Shown: piece by piece, positions 37,629 to 46,879 of the stretch
How positions within the stretch are numbered: position 1 is the first letter of the stretch
Layout of the letters: each line of letters opens with the position of its first letter
Assembly (NCBI RefSeq): GCF_004519305.1
Contig: NZ_SOZA01000008.1
Location: 62,001 to 126,000 of the forward strand
Direction: 5' to 3'
Source of the DNA: Pseudomonas sp. RIT623
GTDB taxonomy: Bacteria > Pseudomonadota > Gammaproteobacteria > Pseudomonadales > Pseudomonadaceae
Length of the DNA: 64,000 nt
Translations under genes and position numbers: made by a program
The notes under the pieces: model-generated
What the model was told of the DNA's origin: nothing
Seen by the model: only the letters and a program-made list of their open reading frames with translations
Databases searched by the model: none

Positions 37629-39050
37629 ATGAAAGAAGTCACTGCACGGCTGGAAGGTGAACTGTTCGCCCGGCGTATTTTCAGGCAGCTGCTGGTTACC
37701 CTGGCGGCGTCGACCGCGATCTGCTCGGTGCAGGCCGCGCCCCAGGGGGCCGAGGCGCTGGGCTCCAAGCTGACGCCGCTGGGCGGTGAGGTCGCTGCCA
37801 GTTCAAGCGGGGATATTCCGGCCTGGAGCGCCCCGGGGCCGCAAGGGACAGGCTGGAACTACGGCCAGGTACGCGGGGAACATTGGAAGTTCAAGGGCGA
37901 CAAGCCCCTGTACAGCATCGATGCGAGCAATTTGGCGCAACACGCGAGCAAGCTCGCTCCCGCCCAGCTCGAACTGTTCAAGAAGATTCCAGGCTACCGC
38001 ATGGATGTCTACCCGACCCGTCGCACCTGCGATGTGCCGACCTTCGTGGCTGAGAACACGCGCAAGAACGTGGGCTTCGCCAAGCTCGACGCCACCGGGG
38101 TCGCCCTCGAGGAAGCCCATTTGCCGGGCGCTCCGTTCCCGATGCCGAGCAACGGCGCCGAGGTGATGTGGAACATGAAGATGCGTTACCGCGGCGTGGG
38201 CGTCGAAATCCCGAAAAGCATTTCGGGCATCTCGCCACGCAAGGGCGGGGAGTGGCTGCGCCAGTCCACCGACACCTTCTTCTTCACCCCCTGGGGCAAG
38301 AAAGGCGACAACCTGTTCTCCTCCGTCGGCCGCCTGGAAAACGCCACCTTCTTCAATTACCTGGAGCCTGCCGCCCTGGCTGGCCAGTCCGCGGTGCAGA
38401 CGGCCGTGGCCGGCGAGCAGGCCACGACCTTCTACTACTTCCCCGGCCAACGTCGCGTGCGGCGCATGCCGTCGTACTCCTACGACGCGCCGCAGATCGG
38501 CCTGGACAACCAGTACACCGTGGATGAGGCGAATGTCTTCTTCGGCACCATGGATCGCTTTGACTGGAAGCTGGTCGGCAAGCAGGAACTGCTGGTGCCG
38601 TACAACGCCTTCGGTGCCTATGACACGGCCGCCAAGGTGGAGGCGTTCGCCGGCAACGATTCGATTGCGCCGCAGGCGCGCCGCTACGAGCTGCATCGGG
38701 TCTGGGTGGTTGAAGCCAATGTCCGCCAGGGCATGCGCCACCAGGCGCCAAAACGCATGTTCTACATCGACGAGGACAGCTGGAACCCGCTGCTGGCCGT
38801 CGATTACGACAAGCAAGGGCAGATCTGGAAGGTCCGTGAAGGTTTCTCGATCCCCGTTTACGAAACCGGTACCTGCGATGTGCAGGCCCAGGTCCAGTAC
38901 AACCTGGTCGAAGGCCGCTACCTGTTCGACATGACCTCGGTCGGCGCCGGCAAGAACGATATCCGCTGGCTCACCGAGGACGGCAGCAGCCCACGCCTGA
39001 AACGCGATTTCTTCACCTCCGATAACCTGCGAGCCATCAGCGAACGCTAA
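37629..39050 (+). CDS. DUF1329 outer-membrane/periplasmic protein
   Basis: A 473-residue DUF1329 protein. It has a Tat/Sec-like N terminus with a hydrophobic stretch (LLVTLAASTAICSVQA, cleavage near residue 37). The family hallmark FFGTMDRFDWKLVGKQELLVPYN lies near residue 305, followed by a long beta-rich C terminus. DUF1329 proteins adopt a lipoprotein-carrier-like (LolB) fold and are thought to handle hydrophobic compounds in the periplasm. They occur repeatedly in a block with DUF1302, RND and Ycf48-like proteins, as here. I chose ATG 37629 with GAGGA upstream. It is the first gene of the envelope operon under the TetR-type operator pair. Confidence 0.9.
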   Translation: MKEVTARLEGELFARRIFRQLLVTLAASTAICSVQAAPQGAEALGSKLTPLGGEVAASSSGDIPAWSAPGPQGTGWNYGQVRGEHWKFKGDKPLYSIDASNLAQHASKLAPAQLELFKKIPGYRMDVYPTRRTCDVPTFVAENTRKNVGFAKLDATGVALEEAHLPGAPFPMPSNGAEVMWNMKMRYRGVGVEIPKSISGISPRKGGEWLRQSTDTFFFTPWGKKGDNLFSSVGRLENATFFNYLEPAALAGQSAVQTAVAGEQATTFYYFPGQRRVRRMPSYSYDAPQIGLDNQYTVDEANVFFGTMDRFDWKLVGKQELLVPYNAFGAYDTAAKVEAFAGNDSIAPQARRYELHRVWVVEANVRQGMRHQAPKRMFYIDEDSWNPLLAVDYDKQGQIWKVREGFSIPVYETGTCDVQAQVQYNLVEGRYLFDMTSVGAGKNDIRWLTEDGSSPRLKRDFFTSDNLRAISER

Positions 39051-39076
39051 AGAACGACGTCAGATCGAGAGCCAGC

Positions 39077-40723
39077 ATGAAAAAAATAATTAGCAAAGCA
39101 TCAGGCCTTGTCATCGTGTGCACCACCCCACTGGCAATGGGGTTCACCTTCGAAACCGAAACCCTCAATGGTTCGTTCGACTCCACCATCACCGCCGGCA
39201 TGGGTGTACGTACGGAATCGCGCGGCTGCAACCTGATCAACCAGGGGGCCACCGGGCACAATGTGCCGTCCGGCTGCCTGGCGCAGAGCTCGGGCGTGGC
39301 GGATCAGGGCGACCTGAACTACGACCGCGGCGACATGTTCACCAACTACCTCAAGGGTACCCACGAGCTGTTGCTGAAGATGCCCGAGGACGTCACCTTC
39401 ATGGCGCGCGGTACCTGGATCCGCGACTTCGCGGCCACCGATACCACCGGCACGCGCTCATTCAACACCCCTGACAGCATCGGCAGCAGCGGCCTTGGCA
39501 AAGATGCCCGCGACGATCTCGCCTTCAAGGCGCGCCTGCTCGACCTGTGGGTGAGCAAAGGCTTCGACGTGGGCGGGCAGCGAGTCCGGGCGCGTCTGGG
39601 TAACCAGGTGATCAACTGGGGCGAGAGTCTGTTCGTGGCCGGGGGTATCAACAATACCAACGCCTACGACTATCAAGCCCTGGCCCGTCCGGGGGTACAG
39701 CTCAAGGAGGCCGTGCTGCCGGCGCCGATGCTCAGTGTCGCCTCCGGCCTGGGCTCGGGGGTCAACGTCGAGGCTTATTATCAATTTCGCTGGAACAAGA
39801 GCGAGCTGCCGCCGGTAGGCAGCTACTGGTCCACCACCAACGCGCTCGGCGAGGGCAGGGGCGAGTACGGGTTTTCCGAGAACAAAGCCCGGGACAGCGG
39901 CCAGTGGGGCCTTTCGCTGCGCTGGCAGCCGGAGGACAGCGACGTCAACTATGGCTTCTACGTGATGCGCTACCACGACAAGACGCCGTCGTTGCGCGTG
40001 GATATTCTCGACCCTGACACCTTTGCCGCCGCACCGTCCTGGCGCTACCAGGAAGATCGGATGATGTATGGCGTCAGCGCCAACATGCCGATCGGCGACT
40101 GGGCCGTCGGTACCGAGCTGTCCTACCGGCCAAAGGATTCGGTGATGCTCAACCCGGTCGTCGACCTGTGTTCGAGCAATGGCGGCAAATGCTGGAAGGA
40201 CGAGAAGAAGTTCCAGTGGCACCTGACCGGCCTGTACAGCTTCACGCCGTCCAACTCGCCGACGCTGCTGGACTTCACTGGCGCCAGCACCGGCACCTTG
40301 CTCAGCGAACTGGTGGTCATCAAATACCCGGGGCTGCATGACCAGGTCAACGGCGAGCCGCTCGCCGCCGGCCTCAATGCCTGGCAGCTGGACCCTGCGA
40401 CCGCGCCGAAGTCGCGTGGCGACAAGACCTCGTCGGGCATCAACCTGGACTTCAGCATGACCTACGACGGCACCTTGCTGCCGGGCTGGCAGGTCACCCC
40501 GGGGGTGTTCTACGCACGCTCGCTGAGCGGGCGCACGCCGAACCTCACGGCCACCTTCACCAAGGACGCGAGCAGCATGAACTTCTACCTGAACTTCGTG
40601 CGCAACCCGGCCAGTTGGCAGGTATCCCTGAACTACGCCAAGTTCATGGGCGGCGATACCTCTTACGATCAGCTGTATCGTGACCGCGACTATGTCGGCA
40701 TCGCGATCTCCCGTACCTTGTGA
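39077..40723 (+). CDS. DUF1302 outer-membrane beta-barrel protein
   Basis: A 548-residue exported protein with a signal peptide (MKKIISKASGLVIVCTTPLAMG) and many alternating amphipathic strands typical of a large beta-barrel. The motifs VRARLGNQVINWGESLFV and the C-terminal aromatic-ending strand (GIAISRTL) fit DUF1302. Such barrels accompany DUF1329 proteins in hydrophobic-substrate gene blocks and probably form the outer-membrane channel. It sits 26 bases after DUF1329 and ends 8 bases before the RND gene, so it is in the same operon. Confidence 0.88.
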   Translation: MKKIISKASGLVIVCTTPLAMGFTFETETLNGSFDSTITAGMGVRTESRGCNLINQGATGHNVPSGCLAQSSGVADQGDLNYDRGDMFTNYLKGTHELLLKMPEDVTFMARGTWIRDFAATDTTGTRSFNTPDSIGSSGLGKDARDDLAFKARLLDLWVSKGFDVGGQRVRARLGNQVINWGESLFVAGGINNTNAYDYQALARPGVQLKEAVLPAPMLSVASGLGSGVNVEAYYQFRWNKSELPPVGSYWSTTNALGEGRGEYGFSENKARDSGQWGLSLRWQPEDSDVNYGFYVMRYHDKTPSLRVDILDPDTFAAAPSWRYQEDRMMYGVSANMPIGDWAVGTELSYRPKDSVMLNPVVDLCSSNGGKCWKDEKKFQWHLTGLYSFTPSNSPTLLDFTGASTGTLLSELVVIKYPGLHDQVNGEPLAAGLNAWQLDPATAPKSRGDKTSSGINLDFSMTYDGTLLPGWQVTPGVFYARSLSGRTPNLTATFTKDASSMNFYLNFVRNPASWQVSLNYAKFMGGDTSYDQLYRDRDYVGIAISRTL

Positions 40724-40731
40724 GGCCTCCT

Positions 40732-43146
40732 GTGAACGGTTCTGTAAAACTGATAGAGGTCCAGGCGCGTGGCGTGTTGCCACGCGTCGAGCGGGTCTTG
40801 TTCGGACATCGTCGGCTGGTGCTGGCGGGCCTGGCCGTGTTCACCCTGGTCATGGCCTGGTTCGCGGTGCAGTTGCGCATGGACGCCGGCTTCGAAAAGC
40901 AGTTGCCAGTCGGCCATGAATACATCCAGACCTTCGAGACGTATCGCAATGACCTGATGGGCGCCAACCGCCTGACCATCGTGGTCAAGGCGCGCAAGGG
41001 CGATATCTGGAGCGCTCCTGGGCTGAAGCGGCTGTATGACGTGACCCAGGCGATCAGCTTCCTGCCCGGTATCTCGCGCAGCAGCGTGCGCTCGTTGTGG
41101 ACGCCCAATGCCTTCGTCAACGAGATTACCGAAGAAGGCTTTCGCGCCGATCCGCTGGTGCCGGGCACGGTTTCGCCCGAGCACCTGAACGACCAGGTCA
41201 TCGCCTCGATCGCCAACTCCACCGCGCAAGGGGGCTTCATCGGCACCCTGGTGTCGCGTGACCAGAGCAGCGCGATGATCACCGCGGAGCTCAACGAGTA
41301 CGAGGCCGACGGGACGCACCTGGACTATGTCGCGTTCAATCACCGCTTGGAAAAAGAGATTCGCCAGCAGTTCGAAGATGGCGATTTCGAAGTGCAGATC
41401 ATCGGCTTCGCCAAGCAGATCGGCGACATCGCCGACGGCGCTTCGGCGGTGCTGGAGTTCTGCTTGCTGGCGCTGCTGCTGACCGCGGCGGCGGTGTACT
41501 GGTATTGCCATTCGCTGCGCTTCACCCTGCTGGCGCTGGTCTGTTCGCTGGCCTCGCTGGTCTGGCAATTCGGCAGCTTGCGTCTGCTCGGCTACGGGCT
41601 CGACCCGCTGGCGGTGCTGGTGCCGTTCCTGGTGTTCGCCATCGGGGTTTCCCATGGCGTGCAGCAGATCAACTTCATCGTTCGCGAGATCGCCCTCGGC
41701 AAGAGCGCCGAAGCTGCGGCACGCTCGAGCTTCACCGGCTTGCTGATCCCCGGCACGCTGGCGCTGGTGACCGCCCTGGTGTCTTTCGTGACGTTGCTGC
41801 TGATCCCGATCCCGATGGTGCGGGAACTGGCGATCACCGCATCGCTCGGGGTGGCCTACAAGATCATCACCAACCTGCTGATGCTGCCCTTGCTGGCGTC
41901 CATGCTGCGGGTCGACGACAGGTACGCGGCGGCCCAGGAGGTTTCCCGGCAGCGCCGCAGCCGTTGGCTGCGTGGCCTGGCGCGGCTGGCCGAGTGGCGC
42001 AACGCGCAGTGGGTACTGGGCGTGGCGCTGGTGATCTTTCTGCTGGCGATCTGGCAAAGCCATGACCGTGTCGTCGGTTCGTTGCAGGCCGGGGCCCCGG
42101 AGTTGCGCCAGGATTCACGCTTCAACCGCGACGCGGTGTCCATCGCCAACAACTATGACATTGGCCTGGACTGGCTCAGCGTGGTGTTCGAAGCCAGGCC
42201 GGGGGAGGCTGGCGAAGGCGTGCCGGCGGCGTGCGAGGATGTCGCGGCGGGTCAGTACCAGGACCGTTTCGTCTGGGCCATGCAGGGCGTGCCCGGGGTG
42301 CTGTCGGTGGCGTCGTTCTCCAGCAACCTGCGCCAGTTCAACGAGGGCTACAACGAAGGCAACCCGAAGATGGCCGTGGTGCCCATCGACCCGATGAACT
42401 ACGCGGCGCTGGCCACCGAGGTGGCGCGCACGCCCGGCCTGGTGCGCACCGACTGCAGCATGTCCGCCGTGCACCTGTACCTGGCCGACCACAAGGCCAC
42501 GACGATCAACCGGGTGGTGGCGGCGGTCAAGGCGTTTCGTGGCGAGTATCCGCAACCGGGGCTGTCGATCCGCCTCGCCTCGGGTAACGCAGGTGTCCTG
42601 GCGGCCATCAACGAGGAGGTGGAGAAGAGCGAGACGCCCATGCTGCTGTATGTCTATGCCGCGATCGCGTTGCTGGTGTTCGCGGTCTACCGCGACCTGC
42701 GCGCGGTGCTGGTGTGCTGCCTGCCGTTGACCATCGGTACGTTCATTGGCTACTGGTTCATGAAAGAGCTGCAGATCGGCCTGACCATTGCCACCTTGCC
42801 GGTGATGGTGCTGGCGGTAGGTATCGGGGTGGATTACGCCTTCTACATCTACAACCGCCTGCAACTGCACCTGGCCCATGGCCAGTCGATCACCAAGGCG
42901 GTCGAGCACGCGTTGCTCGAAGTAGGCGTGGCCACCATCTTCACCGCGATCACCCTGGCGGTGGGCGTCGCCACCTGGGCCTTCTCCGACCTGAAGTTCC
43001 AGGCGGACATGGGCAAGCTGCTGGCCTTCATGTTCATCGTCAACATGGTCATGGCCATGACCGTACTGCCGGCGTTCGCGGTCTGGCTGGAGCGGGTATT
43101 CCCGCGCAAGCGCCCCGTGCGCATGATCGGCGCGCTGCTGCACTGA
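40732..43146 (+). CDS. RND-superfamily (MmpL-like) inner-membrane transporter
   Basis: An 804-residue RND protein of the hydrophobe/exporter group: one N-terminal helix, a large periplasmic loop, five helices with a sterol-sensing-like segment (VPFLVFAIGVSHGVQQINF), a second loop and five more helices with VMVLAVGIGVDYAFYIYNRL. Direction of transport (uptake or export) cannot be read from sequence. I chose GTG 40732 with TGAGG upstream rather than GTG 40720, which overlaps the previous stop. With DUF1302 and DUF1329 it makes a trans-envelope route for a lipophilic compound. Confidence 0.9.
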   Translation: MNGSVKLIEVQARGVLPRVERVLFGHRRLVLAGLAVFTLVMAWFAVQLRMDAGFEKQLPVGHEYIQTFETYRNDLMGANRLTIVVKARKGDIWSAPGLKRLYDVTQAISFLPGISRSSVRSLWTPNAFVNEITEEGFRADPLVPGTVSPEHLNDQVIASIANSTAQGGFIGTLVSRDQSSAMITAELNEYEADGTHLDYVAFNHRLEKEIRQQFEDGDFEVQIIGFAKQIGDIADGASAVLEFCLLALLLTAAAVYWYCHSLRFTLLALVCSLASLVWQFGSLRLLGYGLDPLAVLVPFLVFAIGVSHGVQQINFIVREIALGKSAEAAARSSFTGLLIPGTLALVTALVSFVTLLLIPIPMVRELAITASLGVAYKIITNLLMLPLLASMLRVDDRYAAAQEVSRQRRSRWLRGLARLAEWRNAQWVLGVALVIFLLAIWQSHDRVVGSLQAGAPELRQDSRFNRDAVSIANNYDIGLDWLSVVFEARPGEAGEGVPAACEDVAAGQYQDRFVWAMQGVPGVLSVASFSSNLRQFNEGYNEGNPKMAVVPIDPMNYAALATEVARTPGLVRTDCSMSAVHLYLADHKATTINRVVAAVKAFRGEYPQPGLSIRLASGNAGVLAAINEEVEKSETPMLLYVYAAIALLVFAVYRDLRAVLVCCLPLTIGTFIGYWFMKELQIGLTIATLPVMVLAVGIGVDYAFYIYNRLQLHLAHGQSITKAVEHALLEVGVATIFTAITLAVGVATWAFSDLKFQADMGKLLAFMFIVNMVMAMTVLPAFAVWLERVFPRKRPVRMIGALLH

Positions 43147-43156
43147 GGAGATAAAC

Positions 43157-44119
43157 ATGCGATTCAGGGGTTCATTGATCGCGGCGGTGCTCGCTGTGAC
43201 ACTGCCGTTGCTGTCTGCCCGGGCCGAGCCCTTGCAGGCAGTGCCCGCCGCGCAGGCGAGCAACGCCACCCAGGCGACCATGCTGGATGCCGTGTGGGCC
43301 GGCGAGCGGGTGGTCGCGGTGGGTGATCACGGCGTGGTGTTGTTGTCCGACGATCAGGGCAAGGCTTTTCGCCAGGCGCGTTCGGTGCCGGTATCCACTC
43401 AGCTGACAGGGGTGTCCTTCGTGGACGCCCAGCGTGGCTGGGCGGTTGGCCATTGGGGCGCGATCCTGGCCACCACCGACGGTGGCGAGTCGTGGCAGAT
43501 CCAGCGCTTGTCCAGCGACGAAGATCAGCCGCTGTTCGCCGTGCATTTCTTCAACGCCCAACAGGGCGTCGCCGTGGGTCTGTGGTCGTTGCTGCTGACC
43601 ACCGAGGATGGTGGCAAGACCTGGACCGAGCAAGCGTTGCCGCCGCCACCAGGCGCCAAGAAGGCCGACCTAAACCTGATGGGGCTGTTTGCCGACAGCC
43701 ACGGCACGCTGTACGCCACCGCCGAGCATGGGCAGCTGTTGCACTCCGAGGACCATGGCAAAAGCTGGGGTTACCTGGATACCGGCTATACGGGCACCTT
43801 GTGGTCCGGGGCCGTGCTGGATGACGGCAGCCTGTTACTCGGCGGCCAGCGAGGCACGTTGCTGCAGGGTGCCAAGGAAGGGAAGGGCTGGCGCAGGTTG
43901 CCTACCCACGGTAAAGGCTCCGTCACCGCCATGGCGGTAGAGGGTTCCCGGGTGCTGGTGGTCGGGCTGGATGGGCTGATGATGCTGAGCGACGATGGCG
44001 GGCGCCATTTCCAGGAAAAACAGTCAGCTGATGGCTTGTCGCTGACGGCGGTGCTGCTCGATGCCCACGGTTCGCCTGTGTTGTTCTCGCGCCGTGGCGT
44101 CGTGCCGTACCAGGAGTGA
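43157..44119 (+). CDS. Ycf48-like exported beta-propeller
   Basis: A 320-residue exported protein with a signal peptide ending LLSARA near residue 23. At least four BNR/Ycf48 repeats follow, visible as AVGDHGVVLLSDDQG, AVGHWGAILATTDGGESW, AVGLWSLLLTTEDGGKTW and similar. It folds as a beta-propeller, and in this conserved gene block it probably scaffolds the RND/barrel complex. It is the last gene of the operon, 10 bases after the RND stop, with GGAG before the ATG. Confidence 0.9.
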   Translation: MRFRGSLIAAVLAVTLPLLSARAEPLQAVPAAQASNATQATMLDAVWAGERVVAVGDHGVVLLSDDQGKAFRQARSVPVSTQLTGVSFVDAQRGWAVGHWGAILATTDGGESWQIQRLSSDEDQPLFAVHFFNAQQGVAVGLWSLLLTTEDGGKTWTEQALPPPPGAKKADLNLMGLFADSHGTLYATAEHGQLLHSEDHGKSWGYLDTGYTGTLWSGAVLDDGSLLLGGQRGTLLQGAKEGKGWRRLPTHGKGSVTAMAVEGSRVLVVGLDGLMMLSDDGGRHFQEKQSADGLSLTAVLLDAHGSPVLFSRRGVVPYQE

Positions 44120-44148
44120 GGCGTTACCGGACGAACTGGCCATGGCTC

Positions 44149-44279
44149 GGGTCGCAAAACGACCCAGGCCGAACGCCAAGCATCACCCTTTGAGAGGAGG
44201 GCCGAACGCGGTCAACGCAGAGGGCAGGGCATTACGGACCAAGCAGGGCATACCCGGGGGCAGGTGGCCTGCCCCCCGG
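44149..44279. terminator. Two hairpins between convergent genes
   Basis: GGGTCG-CAAAA-CGACCC (44149-44165) and a long GC hairpin CCGGGGGCAGG-TGG-CCTGCCCCCCGG (44254-44279) lie between the convergent Ycf48-like and second oxygenase genes. Neither has a T-run. The second is strong enough to serve as a bidirectional transcript end. Confidence 0.5.
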
Positions 44280-44293
44280 ATCAATGCCACGGG

Positions 44294-45163
44294 TTACAGC
44301 TGCAGATGGTCCGCCAGGTCAGCGTAGTTGTGCTGCCACAGGCCTGGGCTGCCTGCGGGATACTGCGAACGGAAGCCGATGATCTTCTGCACCCGGGGAG
44401 AAAGCGTTCTTACCACGTCCATCGGCACGATCAATGGGTAAGCTTCTTCCGGCGTGAGGATCGACGCCTGCAGTGGAATCGTCAGGCCCCGGCGGAACTC
44501 ACCGGCGGTCACGTTGGCGCCGCCACCATGGACGACCTTGCCGCCGAACAGCACGGCATCGCCTGCGTTCAACACGGCAGGGATGGTCATTTCCGGGGTG
44601 CCGACGTCTGCGTAGTCATCCCAGTCCTGGCTCCCGGGGATGAGGCGCGTAGCGCCGTTTTCTTCGGTGAAATCAGTCAGGGCCAACATCAGGTTGGCGA
44701 TGGCCCGCGGCGCATGCTTGTTCATGGCAACGTAGGGATGGTATTGGGCCATGTCGCGGTGCAGCATCTGTGCCTTGTTGCCCGGGCCGATTTCAATCAG
44801 TTGCGCGGTGGTCAGCCACCAGTCGCCAGCATCGGACTGGTAGAGCACGCGCCCTAATTCATGAAACAGATCATCATCGAGGATTTCCTCGCGAAAGGTC
44901 TTGCTGTGGGTCACCAGGTTGGTCAGCCGCTTGGTCTGCCGGCCATGGAACTCGACGATCAACTCGTGTTCGTGCCTGGAGCCTGCGTCCAGGGCGGCGA
45001 GGGGGGCGTCGACCTCTTGGTTGATCCGCCGTACCTGTTCAGGCGTCATGAAGTTGCGGATGATGACCGCGCCGACCTGATCGCTGAGCTGCACGATCTC
45101 CTCGGGTGAGCTCGCGCGAGTTACGCTGGGCAGCTGGGGTGGGTTTATTTCGGGGGCTGACAT
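44294..45163 (-). CDS. Phytanoyl-CoA dioxygenase-family Fe(II)/2-oxoglutarate oxygenase (copy 2)
   Basis: A 289-residue PhyH-type oxygenase. H135-x-D137 (LHRDM) and H212 (VVHGGG) form the iron triad. It shares TDFTEENGATRLIPGS with copy 1 at 34096, and the HxD pair has the same numbering, so the two are paralogues that have diverged outside the core. I placed the start at 45163 (GGAG upstream); the open frame continues further but lacks a ribosome site. It is divergent from the PucR-type gene, which is its likely regulator, and no TGRTCA-WW-TGAYCA operator is present here. Confidence 0.87.
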   Translation of the reverse strand: MSAPEINPPQLPSVTRASSPEEIVQLSDQVGAVIIRNFMTPEQVRRINQEVDAPLAALDAGSRHEHELIVEFHGRQTKRLTNLVTHSKTFREEILDDDLFHELGRVLYQSDAGDWWLTTAQLIEIGPGNKAQMLHRDMAQYHPYVAMNKHAPRAIANLMLALTDFTEENGATRLIPGSQDWDDYADVGTPEMTIPAVLNAGDAVLFGGKVVHGGGANVTAGEFRRGLTIPLQASILTPEEAYPLIVPMDVVRTLSPRVQKIIGFRSQYPAGSPGLWQHNYADLADHLQL

Positions 45164-45363
45164 GCTGACACTCCGATTCAAAGGCATCGTTGTCGCGCTG
45201 GCCGATTGGCACGGCGCACAGCCTGAACAAGGCACGGGGAGTGGCAAATGCCTTGCGTGTGTTTTTGTTCAGGCAGTGGCTTCATGCTATGTTTCCACTG
45301 GCCTGCGGCCAAGGTACAAAAAGCACCAATTCCTTGCGTATTTTTGAGCGTTCTGCACTCTCT

Positions 45364-46617
45364 ATGAATCGTCCTCTTTCCCCCTGGCCACGCCCCTGCG
45401 AAGCGGTGCGAGAACTGATACGCAAAGGCGCCGAACGTGCCCAGGCGCTGCCGCCGGAGTGGGTCGAGCGGCTCAACCAGGCGCTGTTCGCCTCACCGGA
45501 AGACGCAAGGTTGCTGGAAGACCCGGTCATCCTGGCCGCGTGCCGGCGCGCCAACCGCGCAGAGCTGCTGCATTGGGCCAACGCCAACATGCAGCGCCCT
45601 GGCGAACCGGTGGAACCCTATGTATCGGCTGACATGGTGGATACGGCCCGGGAGCTTGCCCATCGGGGGCTGTCGGAACTGCTGATGAATGTCGCCCGGT
45701 CGACACAGAACACCGCCTGGGAACTGTGGATGAAGATGGCGTTCGGCCTGACCCAGGATCCGGCGTTGCTCGAGGAGTTCCTTGACGTCTCGTCGCGCTC
45801 GATCTCGGAGTTCATCGACAGCAACATGCGGGTGATCACGCAGATCATCCTCGAGGAAAAGCAAGCCCAGGCCCACGACGATCACGTCGACAAACGCAGC
45901 CTGGTCAGCCGTTTGCTCGATGGCCGCGACATAGACACCGAGCAGTTTGGCCGGCGCCTGGGCTACAGCCTTGCGCAGAAACACCTGGCCTATCTGGTGT
46001 GGAGCGAAACGGCCGAGGCGCAAGTGGGGGAACTGCAAGACCTGGCCCGTGCGCTGGCCAACCTCACGGGGGCTACCTCGGCGCTGATCGTGTTCGCCGG
46101 CCCTGCGACCTTGTGGGCCTGGAGCTGCGTGACCAAGCCTGTGGACCTGCTCAGCCTGCAAAGCGCCATGGCCCGGTTTCCCACGCTGCGCGCGGCCATT
46201 GGCGCACCGGCCAGCGGGCTCAATGGGTTCCGTCGCTCGCACCTGGAAGCCTTGACGACCCAACGGCTGATGGGGCGGTTGGCCGGAGCTCCACCACTGG
46301 CCAGCATCGATCAGGTGCGGATGGTGTCGTTGATGACCCAAGATGCCCGGGCGACCCGGCAGTTCATCCTGAGCACCTTGGGGCGGCTGGCCTCCGAACC
46401 GATGGTCCTGCAGCAGTCGTTGCACGCCTTCCTAGCCCAGGGCTGCAACGTCACCCAGACCGCCGAGATGCTGGGCACCCATCGCAACACCTTGCTGCGT
46501 CGCCTGGAACGCGCCCAGGACCTGTTGCCGATACCTTTCGCCGAACACCGTATCCAGATCGCCGCTGCACTGGAGCTGCTGATCTGGAGCACGCCACAGG
46601 ATGAGAGCGAGAGATAA
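45364..46617 (+). CDS. PucR/CdaR-type transcriptional regulator
   Basis: A 417-residue regulator. The N-terminal half is a helical sensor-like region, followed by a GGDEF-like PucR middle domain. The C-terminal HTH_30 (FLAQGCNVTQTAEMLGTHRNTLLRRLERAQDLL) is the family hallmark. PucR/CdaR proteins activate catabolic operons in response to a substrate or an intermediate. The start is ATG 45364; the long upstream extension of the open frame overlaps the divergent promoter. It is divergent from oxygenase copy 2 across a 200-base gap. Confidence 0.85.
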   Translation: MNRPLSPWPRPCEAVRELIRKGAERAQALPPEWVERLNQALFASPEDARLLEDPVILAACRRANRAELLHWANANMQRPGEPVEPYVSADMVDTARELAHRGLSELLMNVARSTQNTAWELWMKMAFGLTQDPALLEEFLDVSSRSISEFIDSNMRVITQIILEEKQAQAHDDHVDKRSLVSRLLDGRDIDTEQFGRRLGYSLAQKHLAYLVWSETAEAQVGELQDLARALANLTGATSALIVFAGPATLWAWSCVTKPVDLLSLQSAMARFPTLRAAIGAPASGLNGFRRSHLEALTTQRLMGRLAGAPPLASIDQVRMVSLMTQDARATRQFILSTLGRLASEPMVLQQSLHAFLAQGCNVTQTAEMLGTHRNTLLRRLERAQDLLPIPFAEHRIQIAAALELLIWSTPQDESER

Positions 46618-46651
46618 CCTCCAGCGCATCATCGGCTGAGCCTTTGCTGCC

Positions 46652-46756
46652 TTAGCGCTGGCGAGCGGGAAGCGCGGCGATCAAGCGCTCGAAGGCGTCC
46701 AGTGCGTAGCGATCATCCTGTTTCAATGAGCGCGCGAGTCTATAGCATCTGGGCAT
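46652..46756 (-). pseudogene. Short fragment resembling a protein C terminus
   Basis: A 34-codon minus-strand frame begins MPRCYRLARSL and ends AFERLIAALPARQR. The composition (charged helix, Arg-rich end) looks like the tail of a larger protein rather than a free peptide, and there is no good ribosome site. It may be a remnant of a gene lost between the PucR-type gene and katB. Chance cannot be excluded. Confidence 0.3.
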
Positions 46757-46879
46757 AACCAGCAGAATTGAAATTACCAATAGCACTGATGGGCAGGATC
46801 AATTTAGCGATCGGGCGCAGCCTCCTTAACCTTTTCCAGGCGCATCAAGACGCCTGTATAGAGCCTTTAGGAGTACATC

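Noticed and set aside
46757..46879. OxyR binding site upstream of katB
   Set aside because: ATAG-like tetramers are present, but the four-element spacing of an OxyR site could not be shown by eye.
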